NCBI GenBank assembly: GCA_002408105.1
Contig: DHQM01000189.1
Location: 605-7,832 of the forward strand
Source: Gammaproteobacteria bacterium UBA5338
Lineage (GTDB): Bacteria > Pseudomonadota > Gammaproteobacteria > Pseudomonadales > UBA5862
Reading direction: 5' to 3'
Length of the DNA: 7,228 bases
Part shown: positions 1 to 6,004 of the stretch, piece by piece
How the letters are laid out: each line of letters opens with the position of its first letter
Numbering within the stretch: position 1 is the first letter of the stretch
The notes under the pieces: model-generated
Seen by the model: the letters and a program-made list of their open reading frames with translations, nothing else
Told to the model about the DNA's origin: nothing
Database searches by the model: none
Made by a program: the position numbers and the translations under genes

Positions 1-284
1 ACTGCGTCGAAGTCTGTCCCGTGGACTGCTTTTACGAAGGTCCGAATTTTCTGGTCATTCACCCCGACGAGTGCATTGATTGTGGGCTCTGCGTGCCAGA
101 ATGCCCGGCGGAGGCGATTTTCGATGAGGACGAACTCCCGGAAGACCAACGAGAGTTCATCGAAATCAATGCCAAGTATGCAGAAGAGTGGCCGAACATC
201 ACCGAGATCAAGGATCCACCCGCCGATGCCGATGAGTGGAAAGATGTGGCCGGCAAAAAGGCCCATCTGGCCGATTATGATTAG
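1..284 (+). CDS. fdxA: Seven-iron ferredoxin FdxA, 5' end missing
   Basis: Small cytoplasmic electron-transfer protein carrying one [3Fe-4S] and one [4Fe-4S] cluster. The reading frame is open from base 3 to the TAG at 282-284, giving 93 visible residues. About 15 N-terminal residues, including the first cysteines, lie left of the window. The visible part starts [16 protein letters not shown] and continues with [11 protein letters not shown]. Aligned from memory to Azotobacter vinelandii FdI, the visible cysteines correspond to C16, C20, C24, C39, C42, C45 and C49. C16 and C49 (with the missing C8) hold the 3Fe cluster; C20, C39, C42 and C45 hold the 4Fe cluster; C24 is the free cysteine. The acidic tail with EEWPNIT is typical of the long FdI type. 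The GTG at base 21 is an internal valine, not a start. The gene is convergent with rpoS, and a strong stem-loop 87 bases after the stop may end its transcript. Confidence 0.96.
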   Translation, partial: CVEVCPVDCFYEGPNFLVIHPDECIDCGLCVPECPAEAIFDEDELPEDQREFIEINAKYAEEWPNITEIKDPPADADEWKDVAGKKAHLADYD

Positions 285-367
285 GGTCCAGCGTACCGCC
301 ACATCAGGCAGCTACCCCTCCGGTTCAACCGAACGACCCGCCAACCGCTCACCGCTTACCCAACAAT

Positions 368-504
368 GGAAAGGGCGGTCTATCCCAGACCGCCCTTAAC
401 GCCCACCGCGAACATCCCTCTCGCTACCATTTCCCTCCGCGCCGCTTCCGTGCAGCACCCACCGCGACTGTGGACCGCGCATCCTGCGCCAGCAACGGTG
501 TACG
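368..504 (-). ncRNA. Candidate RsmZ/CsrB-like CsrA-sequestering small RNA
   Basis: Read on the - strand, this stretch holds a series of short hairpins with GGA in the loop. Hairpin 1 (489-477) is GCGC-AGGAT-GCGC. Hairpin 2 (456-441) is GCTGC-ACGGAA-GCGGC, with one G-U pair. An unpaired GCGGAGGGAAATGG follows (about 440-427). Hairpin 3 (424-408) is GCGA-GAGGGATGT-TCGC. The last is an 11-bp stem (397-371) with loop GGGAT, followed by a short T-rich stretch. CAGGATG in hairpin 1 equals the repeat described for E. coli CsrB. RNAs of this family bind several CsrA/RsmA dimers and relieve translational repression. In Pseudomonas, rsmZ lies in this same fdxA-rpoS interval, which supports the call. 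The 5' end is approximate because no convincing sigma-70 promoter is visible; the 3' end is placed just after the stem-loop. It could instead be only a terminator region with chance GGA motifs. Confidence 0.5.
371..397. terminator. Strong 11-bp stem-loop, possible bidirectional terminator
   Basis: A perfect inverted repeat with arms AAGGGCGGTCT (371-381) and AGACCGCCCTT (387-397) surrounds a five-base loop, ATCCC on + and GGGAT on -. It lies 87 bases after the fdxA stop on +. On -, it is the last hairpin of the candidate small RNA. Neither side has a long T tract: - continues CCCTTTCCATTGTT and + continues CCCTTAACG, so the - direction looks slightly better. The A-T pairs at the base of the stem are common in bidirectional terminators. 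Stem formation is close to certain; terminator function is inferred. Confidence 0.7.
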
Positions 505-516
505 GATCAACTTAGT
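499..516. promoter_or_regulatory. Imperfect palindrome resembling a GacA box
   Basis: TGTACG-N6-CTTAGT matches 9 of 12 defined positions of the TGTAAG-N6-CTTACA element that the response regulator GacA uses in front of rsm RNA genes in Pseudomonas. It lies immediately upstream of the candidate small RNA on -. That is much closer than the roughly 180-base distance usual for the GacA element, so position argues against a standard role. It could be chance. Confidence 0.2.
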
Positions 517-614
517 GAAATGAAGGGAGCCGCGCCAGACCGCAAACAGGATGAAGGAGCCCGTTCAATCAGCTGCGCAAGCGGGGAATTGCCCTAATAA
601 ATCAAGGAAGTACA

Positions 615-632
615 TCTGGCGCCAGGGCCAGA
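615..632 (-). terminator. Weak stem-loop downstream of rpoS
   Basis: Read on -, TCTGGC (632-627) and GCCAGA (620-615) form a six-base-pair stem with a six-base loop. The stem is followed by TGTACTTCCTTGATTTATT, which is T-rich but has no continuous run. It lies about 100 bases after the rpoS stop and is the best rpoS transcript end I can see. The stem is short, so the call is tentative. Confidence 0.25.
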
Positions 633-699
633 ACCCCGCCGAAGCGCTGAGCGCGCACACAGGTTTTCTCGCAAGTCCTACAATCAAATCAGGGTTTGT

Positions 700-705
700 C
701 TTACA
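700..705 (-). promoter_or_regulatory. TGTAAG half-site upstream of the candidate sRNA
   Basis: On -, the exact left half TGTAAG of the GacA element occurs about 200 bases upstream of the estimated RNA start, near the distance known for Pseudomonas rsm promoters. The expected right half CTTACA is replaced by CCTGAT (693-688), with only two of six matching. A lone six-base match is weak evidence. Confidence 0.15.
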
Positions 706-711
706 CGCGAA

Positions 712-723
712 GCCGGATCCGGC
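712..723. repeat. 12-bp perfect palindrome after rpoS
   Basis: GCCGGATCCGGC lies 11 bases beyond the rpoS stop. As RNA it could form only a four-base-pair stem with a GATC loop, and there is no T tract on either side, so it is not a convincing terminator. It may help protect the rpoS mRNA 3' end or may be chance in GC-rich DNA. Confidence 0.3.
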
Positions 724-734
724 GCACCAGGGCC

Positions 735-1745
735 TCAGTCCCCAAACACACAGTCGCCGGTGAGGCCTTGTTGCTCCATGATCTCGCGCAGGCTGCGCAA
801 CGCCTCGACCTGAATCTGTCTCACGCGTTCTCGAGTCAGCCCGATCTCGCGGCCGACATCCTCCAAGGTGCTGGTCTCGTAGCCACGCAGGCCGAACCGC
901 CGTGCCAATACTTCCCGGTGCTTCTCGGACAATTCGTCGATCCAGCGCCCAAGGTTCTGCTTGAGGTCACTTTCCTGCAGCATCTCCGCCGGATCCGATA
1001 CCTGCTCATCGGGAATGGTCTCAAGGATGCTGCGCTCCGAGTCGGGAGAAAGCGATACGTCTACCGAGGAAACCCGCTCGTTGAGCGCCAGCATTTTCTT
1101 AACGTCTTCGATCGGTTTGTCCACCACTGCGGCGATTTCCTCCGCTGTGGGCTCATGGTCGAGCTTCAATGTCAATTCGCGGGCCGCCCGCAGGTACACG
1201 TTCAATTCTTTGACGACGTGAATCGGAAGCCGAATGGTGCGGGTCTGGTTCATGATCGCCCGCTCGATCGTCTGGCGAATCCACCAGGTTGCGTAAGTTG
1301 AAAAGCGGAATCCCCGCTCGGGGTCAAACTTTTCGACGGCCCGAATCAGCCCGAGGTTCCCCTCTTCGATGACGTCGAGTAGAGTCAGCCCGCGATTGAG
1401 GTACCTGCGGCTGATTTTGACGACCAGCCGCAGGTTGCTCTCGATCATTCGCATGCGGGCACGCTGCTCACCACGCAGCGCTCGGCGGGCAAAGTACACT
1501 TCTTCCTGCGGGCTGAGCAGTGGAGAAAAGCCAATTTCGCTCAGGTACAGCTGGGTGGCGTCCAGGGTTCTCTGAAACCCGGATTCCGCCTCAGCTTGGG
1601 CTCGCCGTCGATTCGCTCGCGACCAAGCGTCGGATTCTTCTCGGGCTTCATCTGCGGCGTCCGAACCTGTGTCGAGTTCCTCAAAGGAAATTGCCTCCTC
1701 GTACATACCCTCGCCGTCCGCTTCAGCCTGAGAAAGTAGCGTCAT
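735..1745 (-). CDS. rpoS: RNA polymerase sigma factor RpoS (sigma-38)
   Basis: Primary-like sigma factor that directs RNA polymerase to general-stress and stationary-phase promoters. The chosen ATG at 1745 gives 336 residues, against 330 in E. coli. After a variable acidic N-terminus come region 1.2 ([17 protein letters not shown], residues 61-77), region 2 (about 99-170, with [12 protein letters not shown] and [15 protein letters not shown]), region 3 (about 178-255) and region 4 (about 265-322, with [18 protein letters not shown] forming the -35-binding helix-turn-helix). K179 in HVVKELNVY matches E. coli K173, the residue needed for recognition by the proteolysis adaptor RssB. A purine-rich AAAGGGA (1760-1754) sits eight bases before the ATG. 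A longer frame from a TTG at 1796 overlaps the nlpD stop but adds residues unlike known RpoS. As in relatives, further transcription probably starts inside nlpD. RpoS has been lost in many bacteria; here the gene is intact. Confidence 0.98.
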   Translation of the reverse strand: MTLLSQAEADGEGMYEEAISFEELDTGSDAADEAREESDAWSRANRRRAQAEAESGFQRTLDATQLYLSEIGFSPLLSPQEEVYFARRALRGEQRARMRMIESNLRLVVKISRRYLNRGLTLLDVIEEGNLGLIRAVEKFDPERGFRFSTYATWWIRQTIERAIMNQTRTIRLPIHVVKELNVYLRAARELTLKLDHEPTAEEIAAVVDKPIEDVKKMLALNERVSSVDVSLSPDSERSILETIPDEQVSDPAEMLQESDLKQNLGRWIDELSEKHREVLARRFGLRGYETSTLEDVGREIGLTRERVRQIQVEALRSLREIMEQQGLTGDCVFGD

Positions 1746-1753
1746 TTTTCTGG

Positions 1754-1788
1754 TCCCTTTGAACAATGTCAAACAAGTCATTGACTTG
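1754..1788 (-). promoter_or_regulatory. rpoS leader: two abutting inverted repeats plus SD
   Basis: In the 47 bases between the nlpD stop and the rpoS ATG, two inverted repeats touch end to end. The first (1788-1774) is CAAGTCA-A-TGACTTG, seven-base arms around one base. The second (1773-1758) is TTTGA-CATTGT-TCAAA. The right arm of the second overlaps the first A bases of the probable ribosome binding site AAAGGGA (1760-1754). The first could be a DNA operator or a weak RNA hairpin; the second could affect rpoS translation start. The repeats are plain in the sequence; any function is inferred. Confidence 0.4.
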
Positions 1789-1792
1789 ACGA

Positions 1793-2542
1793 TCAATTTT
1801 TCCGCGGAAGCAGCCCAAGTGGATTCATGGGGATTCCTCGGTGGCGGATCTCGAAGTGCAAGCGTCCGCGCCCACTCGCTTCCTTACCTGTTTCGGCAAT
1901 GACTTGGCCAACTTTAATCTTTTCGGTTTCCTTAACGAGGAGTTTGCGGTTGTGCCCGTACGCACTGATGAAGTCATCGCTGTGTTTGATGATGACAAGG
2001 TTTCCGTAGGCCCGCAGCCCATCGCCGGCGTAGACCACCTCTCCCGCTGCGGCCGCGCGCACCGCAGTGCCGGCTGGCGCGGCGATGTCGATGCCCTTGG
2101 TCGGAGGGTCCCCCACGCCGAATTCGCGAGCCAGGTCGCCTGCCAATGGCCAGTGCCACTGGATGCGTTGTGCCGCTGCCACCGAGGCGGTCTCGCTGGC
2201 ACTCGGGGGCGTCAGCGAATCAGCCGGGCTGGTGGGTCCCGGCATTCTACTGGCTTCGCCTTCAGCCGAACCTGCAAACCGAAGGATTTGTCCAGGATAA
2301 ATGGTGTAGGGCGGACCGATCTGGTTGATGGCCGCCAGTTGACGCACGTCCAGCCCATGGCGAAACGCGATGCTGTACAGGGTATCGCCAGCCCGCACAC
2401 GGTACCGACCCGGCGCAGGCGACGCCGCCTTCAGATTGCGGTAATAGCCGTACTCGCGGTGGGGTGTCGGCGCCGCGCAAGCCGCAAGCAACACACAAAC
2501 TGTGGTGACCGCGACAATACGCAAACCGGCCGGCGCCGCCAT
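1793..2542 (-). CDS. nlpD: NlpD-like lipoprotein, LysM plus inactive M23 domain
   Basis: Outer-membrane lipoprotein that in relatives activates the periplasmic amidase AmiC to split septal peptidoglycan. The ATG at 2542 gives 249 residues. Residues 1-22 form a lipoprotein signal ending in the lipobox LAAC, with C22 the lipidated cysteine. A LysM domain follows (about 46-90, [17 protein letters not shown] to YPGQILRF), then a Pro/Ser linker, then an M23/LytM domain (about 127-245). Metal ligands of active M23 enzymes are lost: the GxxHxGxD-type site reads [11 protein letters not shown], and the HxH site reads GRLHFEI. E. coli NlpD shows the same losses, which fits an activator rather than an enzyme. 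A GTG at 2560 overlaps the upstream TGA as GTGA and is an alternative start adding six residues. The frame runs open to 2902, but that extension lies inside the DUF368 gene and precedes the signal peptide, so it is rejected. Confidence 0.93.
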   Translation of the reverse strand: MAAPAGLRIVAVTTVCVLLAACAAPTPHREYGYYRNLKAASPAPGRYRVRAGDTLYSIAFRHGLDVRQLAAINQIGPPYTIYPGQILRFAGSAEGEASRMPGPTSPADSLTPPSASETASVAAAQRIQWHWPLAGDLAREFGVGDPPTKGIDIAAPAGTAVRAAAAGEVVYAGDGLRAYGNLVIIKHSDDFISAYGHNRKLLVKETEKIKVGQVIAETGKEASGRGRLHFEIRHRGIPMNPLGLLPRKN

Positions 2543-2556
2543 CCGGGCACGGCCTG

Positions 2557-3519
2557 TCACCGACGACGGGCCCACCACTCGGGCACCAACACAAGGGCAA
2601 TTCCAAGGCCCATGCAGAGCACCGCGGTGCCGAGCATCGGGTCGGCATCGAGCAATTCCGCATAGTTGTTGGGGGCCAGCCCGTGCTCGACCAGGGGGAC
2701 CATTTCGCCCGACGAGTCGATGCGGTAGCTGACCACCTGCCGCCAGGGCCACACTTGGTGCAAAGAACCCAAGAGCACCCCGGTCAGGGCCGCCAGCGTG
2801 GCGTTGCGCCGGTGGTGGAGCAACCAATTGAGCACGCGGGAAAAGAGCATCAGTCCAAGAATACAGCCCGCTGAAAAGGTGGCGAGAAAGCCAAGGTCCC
2901 ACTCGTGCAGAGCACGCAACACCTCATGGTACAACCCAAGGACCAACAAAATGAACGAGCCGGATATCCCGGGTAGGATCATGGCCGTGATGGCTGCGGC
3001 CCCGCCACTCAGCACGAACAACAGGCTGGGCGACGCTGCACTCGGCTCCAGTGAGGTCAGTAGGTACCCCGCCAGGGCGCCAGCGACAGCAGACCAGAAC
3101 GCGCCCTGACTCCAACGCCCAACGCGCCCACCCAACAGCAACCCAGAAGCAGCGATCAATCCAAAGAAAAACGACCACACGGGAATCGGATGTTGCTCCA
3201 GGGCCCACACAATGACCCGGGAAAGCGACACAACACTCGTCAGAATGCCAAGACCGAGCACGAGCAGGAACCCGGCGTTGGCCTGCTTCCAGCAAGCGAC
3301 GAAACCCTGGTGGCGCCACGCCCACAAAAGACCCGGCCCGATCCGACTCAGAGCGCCGACAAGGTCCTCATAGATTCCAGTGATCAGTGCCACCGTTCCC
3401 CCAGACACACCGGGCACCAGATCCGCCGCCCCCATGGCCAAACCCCGCAGGTAGATGCCGATCGGCCGCTTCGGCGGGCGAGGCCGAGCGCTCACCTGCT
3501 GTGCATCGGGATTGGGCAT
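2557..3519 (-). CDS. popT: DUF368 / PopT-type polyprenyl-phosphate transporter
   Basis: Polytopic inner-membrane protein of the DUF368 family. Members (PopT) have been shown in Vibrio cholerae and Staphylococcus aureus to return undecaprenyl phosphate from the outer to the inner leaflet for reuse in peptidoglycan synthesis. The ATG at 3519 gives 320 residues with about eight hydrophobic stretches. The family signature is present twice: AADLVPGVSGGTVALITGIY (31-50) and AMILPGISGSFILLVLGLYH (179-198). This shows the internal duplication expected of an inverted-repeat transporter. The N-terminus is proline- and arginine-rich; the C-terminus ends WWARRR. The start shares its A with the pcm stop (TGATG); a GTG three bases earlier also overlaps that stop. 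nlpD begins 14 bases after this gene ends. E. coli and, as far as I recall, Pseudomonas lack a gene here between pcm and nlpD. Family assignment is firm; substrate is inferred. Confidence 0.88.
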   Translation of the reverse strand: MPNPDAQQVSARPRPPKRPIGIYLRGLAMGAADLVPGVSGGTVALITGIYEDLVGALSRIGPGLLWAWRHQGFVACWKQANAGFLLVLGLGILTSVVSLSRVIVWALEQHPIPVWSFFFGLIAASGLLLGGRVGRWSQGAFWSAVAGALAGYLLTSLEPSAASPSLLFVLSGGAAAITAMILPGISGSFILLVLGLYHEVLRALHEWDLGFLATFSAGCILGLMLFSRVLNWLLHHRRNATLAALTGVLLGSLHQVWPWRQVVSYRIDSSGEMVPLVEHGLAPNNYAELLDADPMLGTAVLCMGLGIALVLVPEWWARRR

Positions 3520-4190
3520 CACACCGGCTGCGTCTTTGACACCAGCGGCACGAATCGCACCGCGTCGCAGTCTGTACGAAATGGCGTGCCGTCGGCCTGC
3601 TGCGTCAGCTGCACCAGACGCTGTGCGCCCAATCCGCCAACCGGCATCACCAAGGTGCCACCGACGGCCAATTGCCGCAACAGCTCCGGGGGGACGTTTT
3701 CAGCAGCGCAGGTCACCACGATGCCGTCGAACTCACCGCCAGACGACCAGCCAAAGTGTCCATTAGAGTGATCGAAAAGCACTTGGTGATAACCCAGCTT
3801 GCGCAACCGCTGTCGCGCCTTGGCCTGCAGTTCTCGAATCCGTTCAACCGTGTACACCTGGGCACCGAGCTCAGCAAGCACGGCGGTTTGGTAACCGCAC
3901 CCGGTGCCGATTTCTAGCACGCGACTCAAAGGGCCATGCTGCCACAGCAGCTCGGTCATGCGGGCAACCACAAAGGGTTGAGAAATGGTCTGCCCATGAC
4001 CAATCGGCAAGGCCTTGTCTTCGTATGCATGGTGGGCCAGTGCCTCATCCACAAACAGGTGGCGAGGAACACGTGCAAGAGCAGCCAACACCTCGGCATT
4101 GGTGACCCCTCGCTCGCGCAGCCGTTCAACCAGGCGATCGCGCTGGCGCTGGAGGCGATGCCGTGGGGCTTGTTGCGCGTTGGGCTTCAC
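3519..4190 (-). CDS. pcm: Protein-L-isoaspartate O-methyltransferase
   Basis: Cytoplasmic repair enzyme that methylates abnormal L-isoaspartyl residues with S-adenosylmethionine so they can revert to aspartate. The GTG at 4190 overlaps the surE stop as GTGA and gives 223 residues (E. coli 208). Visible are the family signature [19 protein letters not shown] (64-82), SAM motif [19 protein letters not shown] (91-108), VERI (115-118) and the C-terminal AVRFVPLV. Two places differ from the usual sequence. Where E. coli has HGDGWQGW this protein has HSNGHFGW, so the motif aspartate is replaced by asparagine. The following VTAAPPEIP region reads VTCAAENVP. The fold appears complete, but activity or cofactor binding might be changed. 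A longer frame to an ATG at 4274 would overlap surE by 88 bases and adds residues not found in the family, so it is rejected. No clear SD is visible; translation is probably coupled to surE. Confidence 0.93.
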   Translation of the reverse strand: MKPNAQQAPRHRLQRQRDRLVERLRERGVTNAEVLAALARVPRHLFVDEALAHHAYEDKALPIGHGQTISQPFVVARMTELLWQHGPLSRVLEIGTGCGYQTAVLAELGAQVYTVERIRELQAKARQRLRKLGYHQVLFDHSNGHFGWSSGGEFDGIVVTCAAENVPPELLRQLAVGGTLVMPVGGLGAQRLVQLTQQADGTPFRTDCDAVRFVPLVSKTQPV

Positions 4191-4945
4191 CACAGCTGCG
4201 TCAACCAATCGCTGAGCAAGTCGAAGCTTTCGTAGCGTGTCATGTCCACCTGCAGAGGCGTCACTGACACACAATGCTGGCGAATCGCGTCGAAGTCAGT
4301 GCCCGGGCCTCCGTCCTCTGGCTCTCCGATGCCGCCAATCCAAAAACCCGGGTTGCCGCGTGGATCCGTGACTTTCATCGGCTGCTGGGCACGCCCACGG
4401 TGCCCGAGCCGGGTCAGGCGGACACCCTGGATTTCATCCATTGGCAGGTTCGGGACATTGATGTTGATCACCGTGCGGGGTGCCAGCACCAGGGGCTCAT
4501 CCTGGGTCAGCATGCGGCGAACCACAGCCGCTGCGGTCGCATAGTGCTCCAAGGGCTCTTCGGCGAGGCGTGCCAGAGAGACGGCCATGGAGGGCGCGCC
4601 GAGTGCCCTGCCCTCCATGGCCGCCGCAACGGTGCCGGAATAGAGCACATCGTCGCCGAGGTTCGCGCCCGCATTGATCCCGGAAACCACCCGCTGGGCG
4701 TGATCGGGGAACAGCCCATTCAGGCCCAGGAACACGCAGTCCGTGGGCGTGCCGCTCAACGCGACAAACCCGTTGGGCAGGGTTCGCGGATGCAGCGAAC
4801 GGTCGAGGGTCAGCGAATTGCTGGCACCGCTTCGGTCCCTGTCGGGAGCCACCACCACCACCTGAGCGATCTGCTCAAGTTCAGCCGCCAAGGCCTTAAG
4901 GCCTGTCGCTTCGACACCGTCATCATTCGAGAGCAACAGCTTCAT
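4187..4945 (-). CDS. surE: 5'/3'-nucleotidase SurE
   Basis: Metal-dependent survival-protein phosphatase that dephosphorylates nucleoside monophosphates and, in E. coli, short polyphosphate. The 252-residue frame begins at the ATG at 4945, 15 bases after the truD stop, and matches the family length. The N-terminus [15 protein letters not shown] carries the metal-binding pair D8-D9. S39 in [15 protein letters not shown] and N91 in [20 protein letters not shown] supply the other expected ligands. Further family blocks are SGTPTDCV (64-71), [40 protein letters not shown] and the closing LLSDWL. H11 of the E. coli protein is replaced by E; otherwise nothing looks unusual. Its stop overlaps the pcm start. 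It is part of the long unit leading to rpoS, as in E. coli and Pseudomonas. Confidence 0.97.
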   Translation of the reverse strand: MKLLLSNDDGVEATGLKALAAELEQIAQVVVVAPDRDRSGASNSLTLDRSLHPRTLPNGFVALSGTPTDCVFLGLNGLFPDHAQRVVSGINAGANLGDDVLYSGTVAAAMEGRALGAPSMAVSLARLAEEPLEHYATAAAVVRRMLTQDEPLVLAPRTVININVPNLPMDEIQGVRLTRLGHRGRAQQPMKVTDPRGNPGFWIGGIGEPEDGGPGTDFDAIRQHCVSVTPLQVDMTRYESFDLLSDWLTQLW

Positions 4946-4960
4946 ACCACCCGCACCACT

Positions 4961-6004
4961 TCAATCCACCGCCGGCCCAGTATGAACCTGGCCTGCGTTC
5001 ATTGCCGCACCGTTTCGCAAACGCACCGCAGCACTCAGCACGCTGGTCGCGAAACTCCCCTTCGGCAGCCAAAAACTGGCCCAGACGGCCGCGGCTTCGG
5101 TTTCCACCTCCAGCGCCTCGGGCCACACCCACAGGGCGCGCCGGTCGTGGGTCCAATCCAGCGCTTCGGTCGCAGCCAGCCAGTCGAATTCTCGAGCCAC
5201 CTCCGACTCGAACGCCTGTACCGCGCCACCTGTGGGTGGAGGCCCAGCCCCCCAGAGTGGCCCGCTGATCTTGACCTCACCATGGCGGAGGCGTGCTTCG
5301 AGCGTTGCGTCCGAGCCGTCATTGAGGAACTGGCTGCGGCCGTTGCCGAGCAGAATCAGGTCCCCAAGGCATGGCCTGAGGTGGCCCGCGCGCGCCAGCC
5401 GACGCACGGCGACCCGATTGAACACGGCGCTGCGCAGGGCCGAGTACCAGATGCCGCGCACTGTCCGTTTCGGCGCGCGCTCTTGGCCACGCAGCCAGCG
5501 CCGCGCGCCTTTCAGGTTGTCACCCAGAACGCCGAATCGCTGAGGTCCAAATAGGTTGGCACAGCCTTCAGCGCCCACCCGTGTCAAACCTTCGGCCACC
5601 GCCTGGGCGTCCTCGCAATGAAGGCGAATTCTAAACCCGTTTCCTCGGTGGCTGCCGCGGCGCAGTTTTTTGGTGTGCCGGACGCCACGCAACAACTCAA
5701 CGCCCGGAATTTCCCACTCGCTCCAGCGCAGCCGATTACCCGAATCCGGCAGACTGAACCACTGGGTGGTGCGGGCGTGTCGGTCTTTCAGGCCGGAGTA
5801 GCCGACATCACGCTGGTTGCACTCCGCACGCTGGGCCAACGACCGAGCCACCCAGGCAGTGTTTTGACCGGTTTTTCGCACCTGCAGCCAAAGGTGATCC
5901 CCACTGCCTTCCGGCTCGAACCCAAGCGTCTCATCCACCTGAAATTCTTCCGCGAAACTTTTATATGTCGCTGCTGGAAGGGGCGTGCGGGCGGTACGAT
6001 TCAT
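4961..6004 (-). CDS. truD: tRNA pseudouridine(13) synthase TruD
   Basis: Converts uridine 13 of tRNA-Glu (and other tRNAs in the family) to pseudouridine. The frame has 347 residues (E. coli 349), starting at the ATG at 6004 that overlaps the ispF stop as ATGA. The N-terminal block YKSFAEEFQVDE (14-25) resembles the family's FxVxE start. The catalytic aspartate is D74 in YSGLKDRHARTTQWFSL (69-85). GSHRGNGFRIRL (117-128) contains the conserved phenylalanine motif; NLFGPQRFG (150-158) and LPKGSFATSVL (313-323) are further family blocks. The TRUD insertion domain occupies the middle (about 160-300). The C-terminal tail after LRNGAAMN is poorly conserved. The start codon is well supported by the overlap and the conserved N-terminal block. 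Confidence 0.96.
   Translation of the reverse strand: MNRTARTPLPAATYKSFAEEFQVDETLGFEPEGSGDHLWLQVRKTGQNTAWVARSLAQRAECNQRDVGYSGLKDRHARTTQWFSLPDSGNRLRWSEWEIPGVELLRGVRHTKKLRRGSHRGNGFRIRLHCEDAQAVAEGLTRVGAEGCANLFGPQRFGVLGDNLKGARRWLRGQERAPKRTVRGIWYSALRSAVFNRVAVRRLARAGHLRPCLGDLILLGNGRSQFLNDGSDATLEARLRHGEVKISGPLWGAGPPPTGGAVQAFESEVAREFDWLAATEALDWTHDRRALWVWPEALEVETEAAAVWASFWLPKGSFATSVLSAAVRLRNGAAMNAGQVHTGPAVD

Noticed and set aside
302..340. CGGTTCAACCG-type short inverted repeat after fdxA
   Set aside because: Stem of four base pairs with a three-base loop and no T tract; not convincing as a terminator. Otherwise nothing is seen between 285 and 367.
644..655. GCGC-TGA-GCGC mini-hairpin
   Set aside because: Four-base stem with a three-base loop, expected by chance in GC-rich sequence and lacking flanking signals.
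551..763. 70-codon open frame on + in the intergenic region
   Set aside because: No good ribosome binding site, low-complexity translation without recognisable features, and it runs into the antisense 3' end of rpoS. The interval is better explained by regulatory RNA signals.
1746..1796. TTG start for rpoS overlapping the nlpD stop
   Set aside because: The added 17 residues do not resemble RpoS N-termini, and the downstream ATG at 1745 has a purine-rich site at suitable spacing.
2244..2249. TAGAAT on - as the -10 of an rpoS promoter inside nlpD
   Set aside because: Its position about 500 bases before rpoS resembles the E. coli arrangement, but no acceptable -35 lies at 16-18 bases and no extended -10 is present.
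2543..2902. N-terminal extension of nlpD
   Set aside because: It overlaps the DUF368 gene in another frame and would put 120 residues before the lipoprotein signal peptide.
4274..5554. 426-codon open frame on + across surE and truD
   Set aside because: It lies wholly antisense to two well-recognised genes, its translation shows no family features, and long antisense frames are common in GC-rich coding DNA. The same holds for the + strand frames at 696-1301, 1841-2665, 3190-3771, 5618-6178 and 6282-6869.
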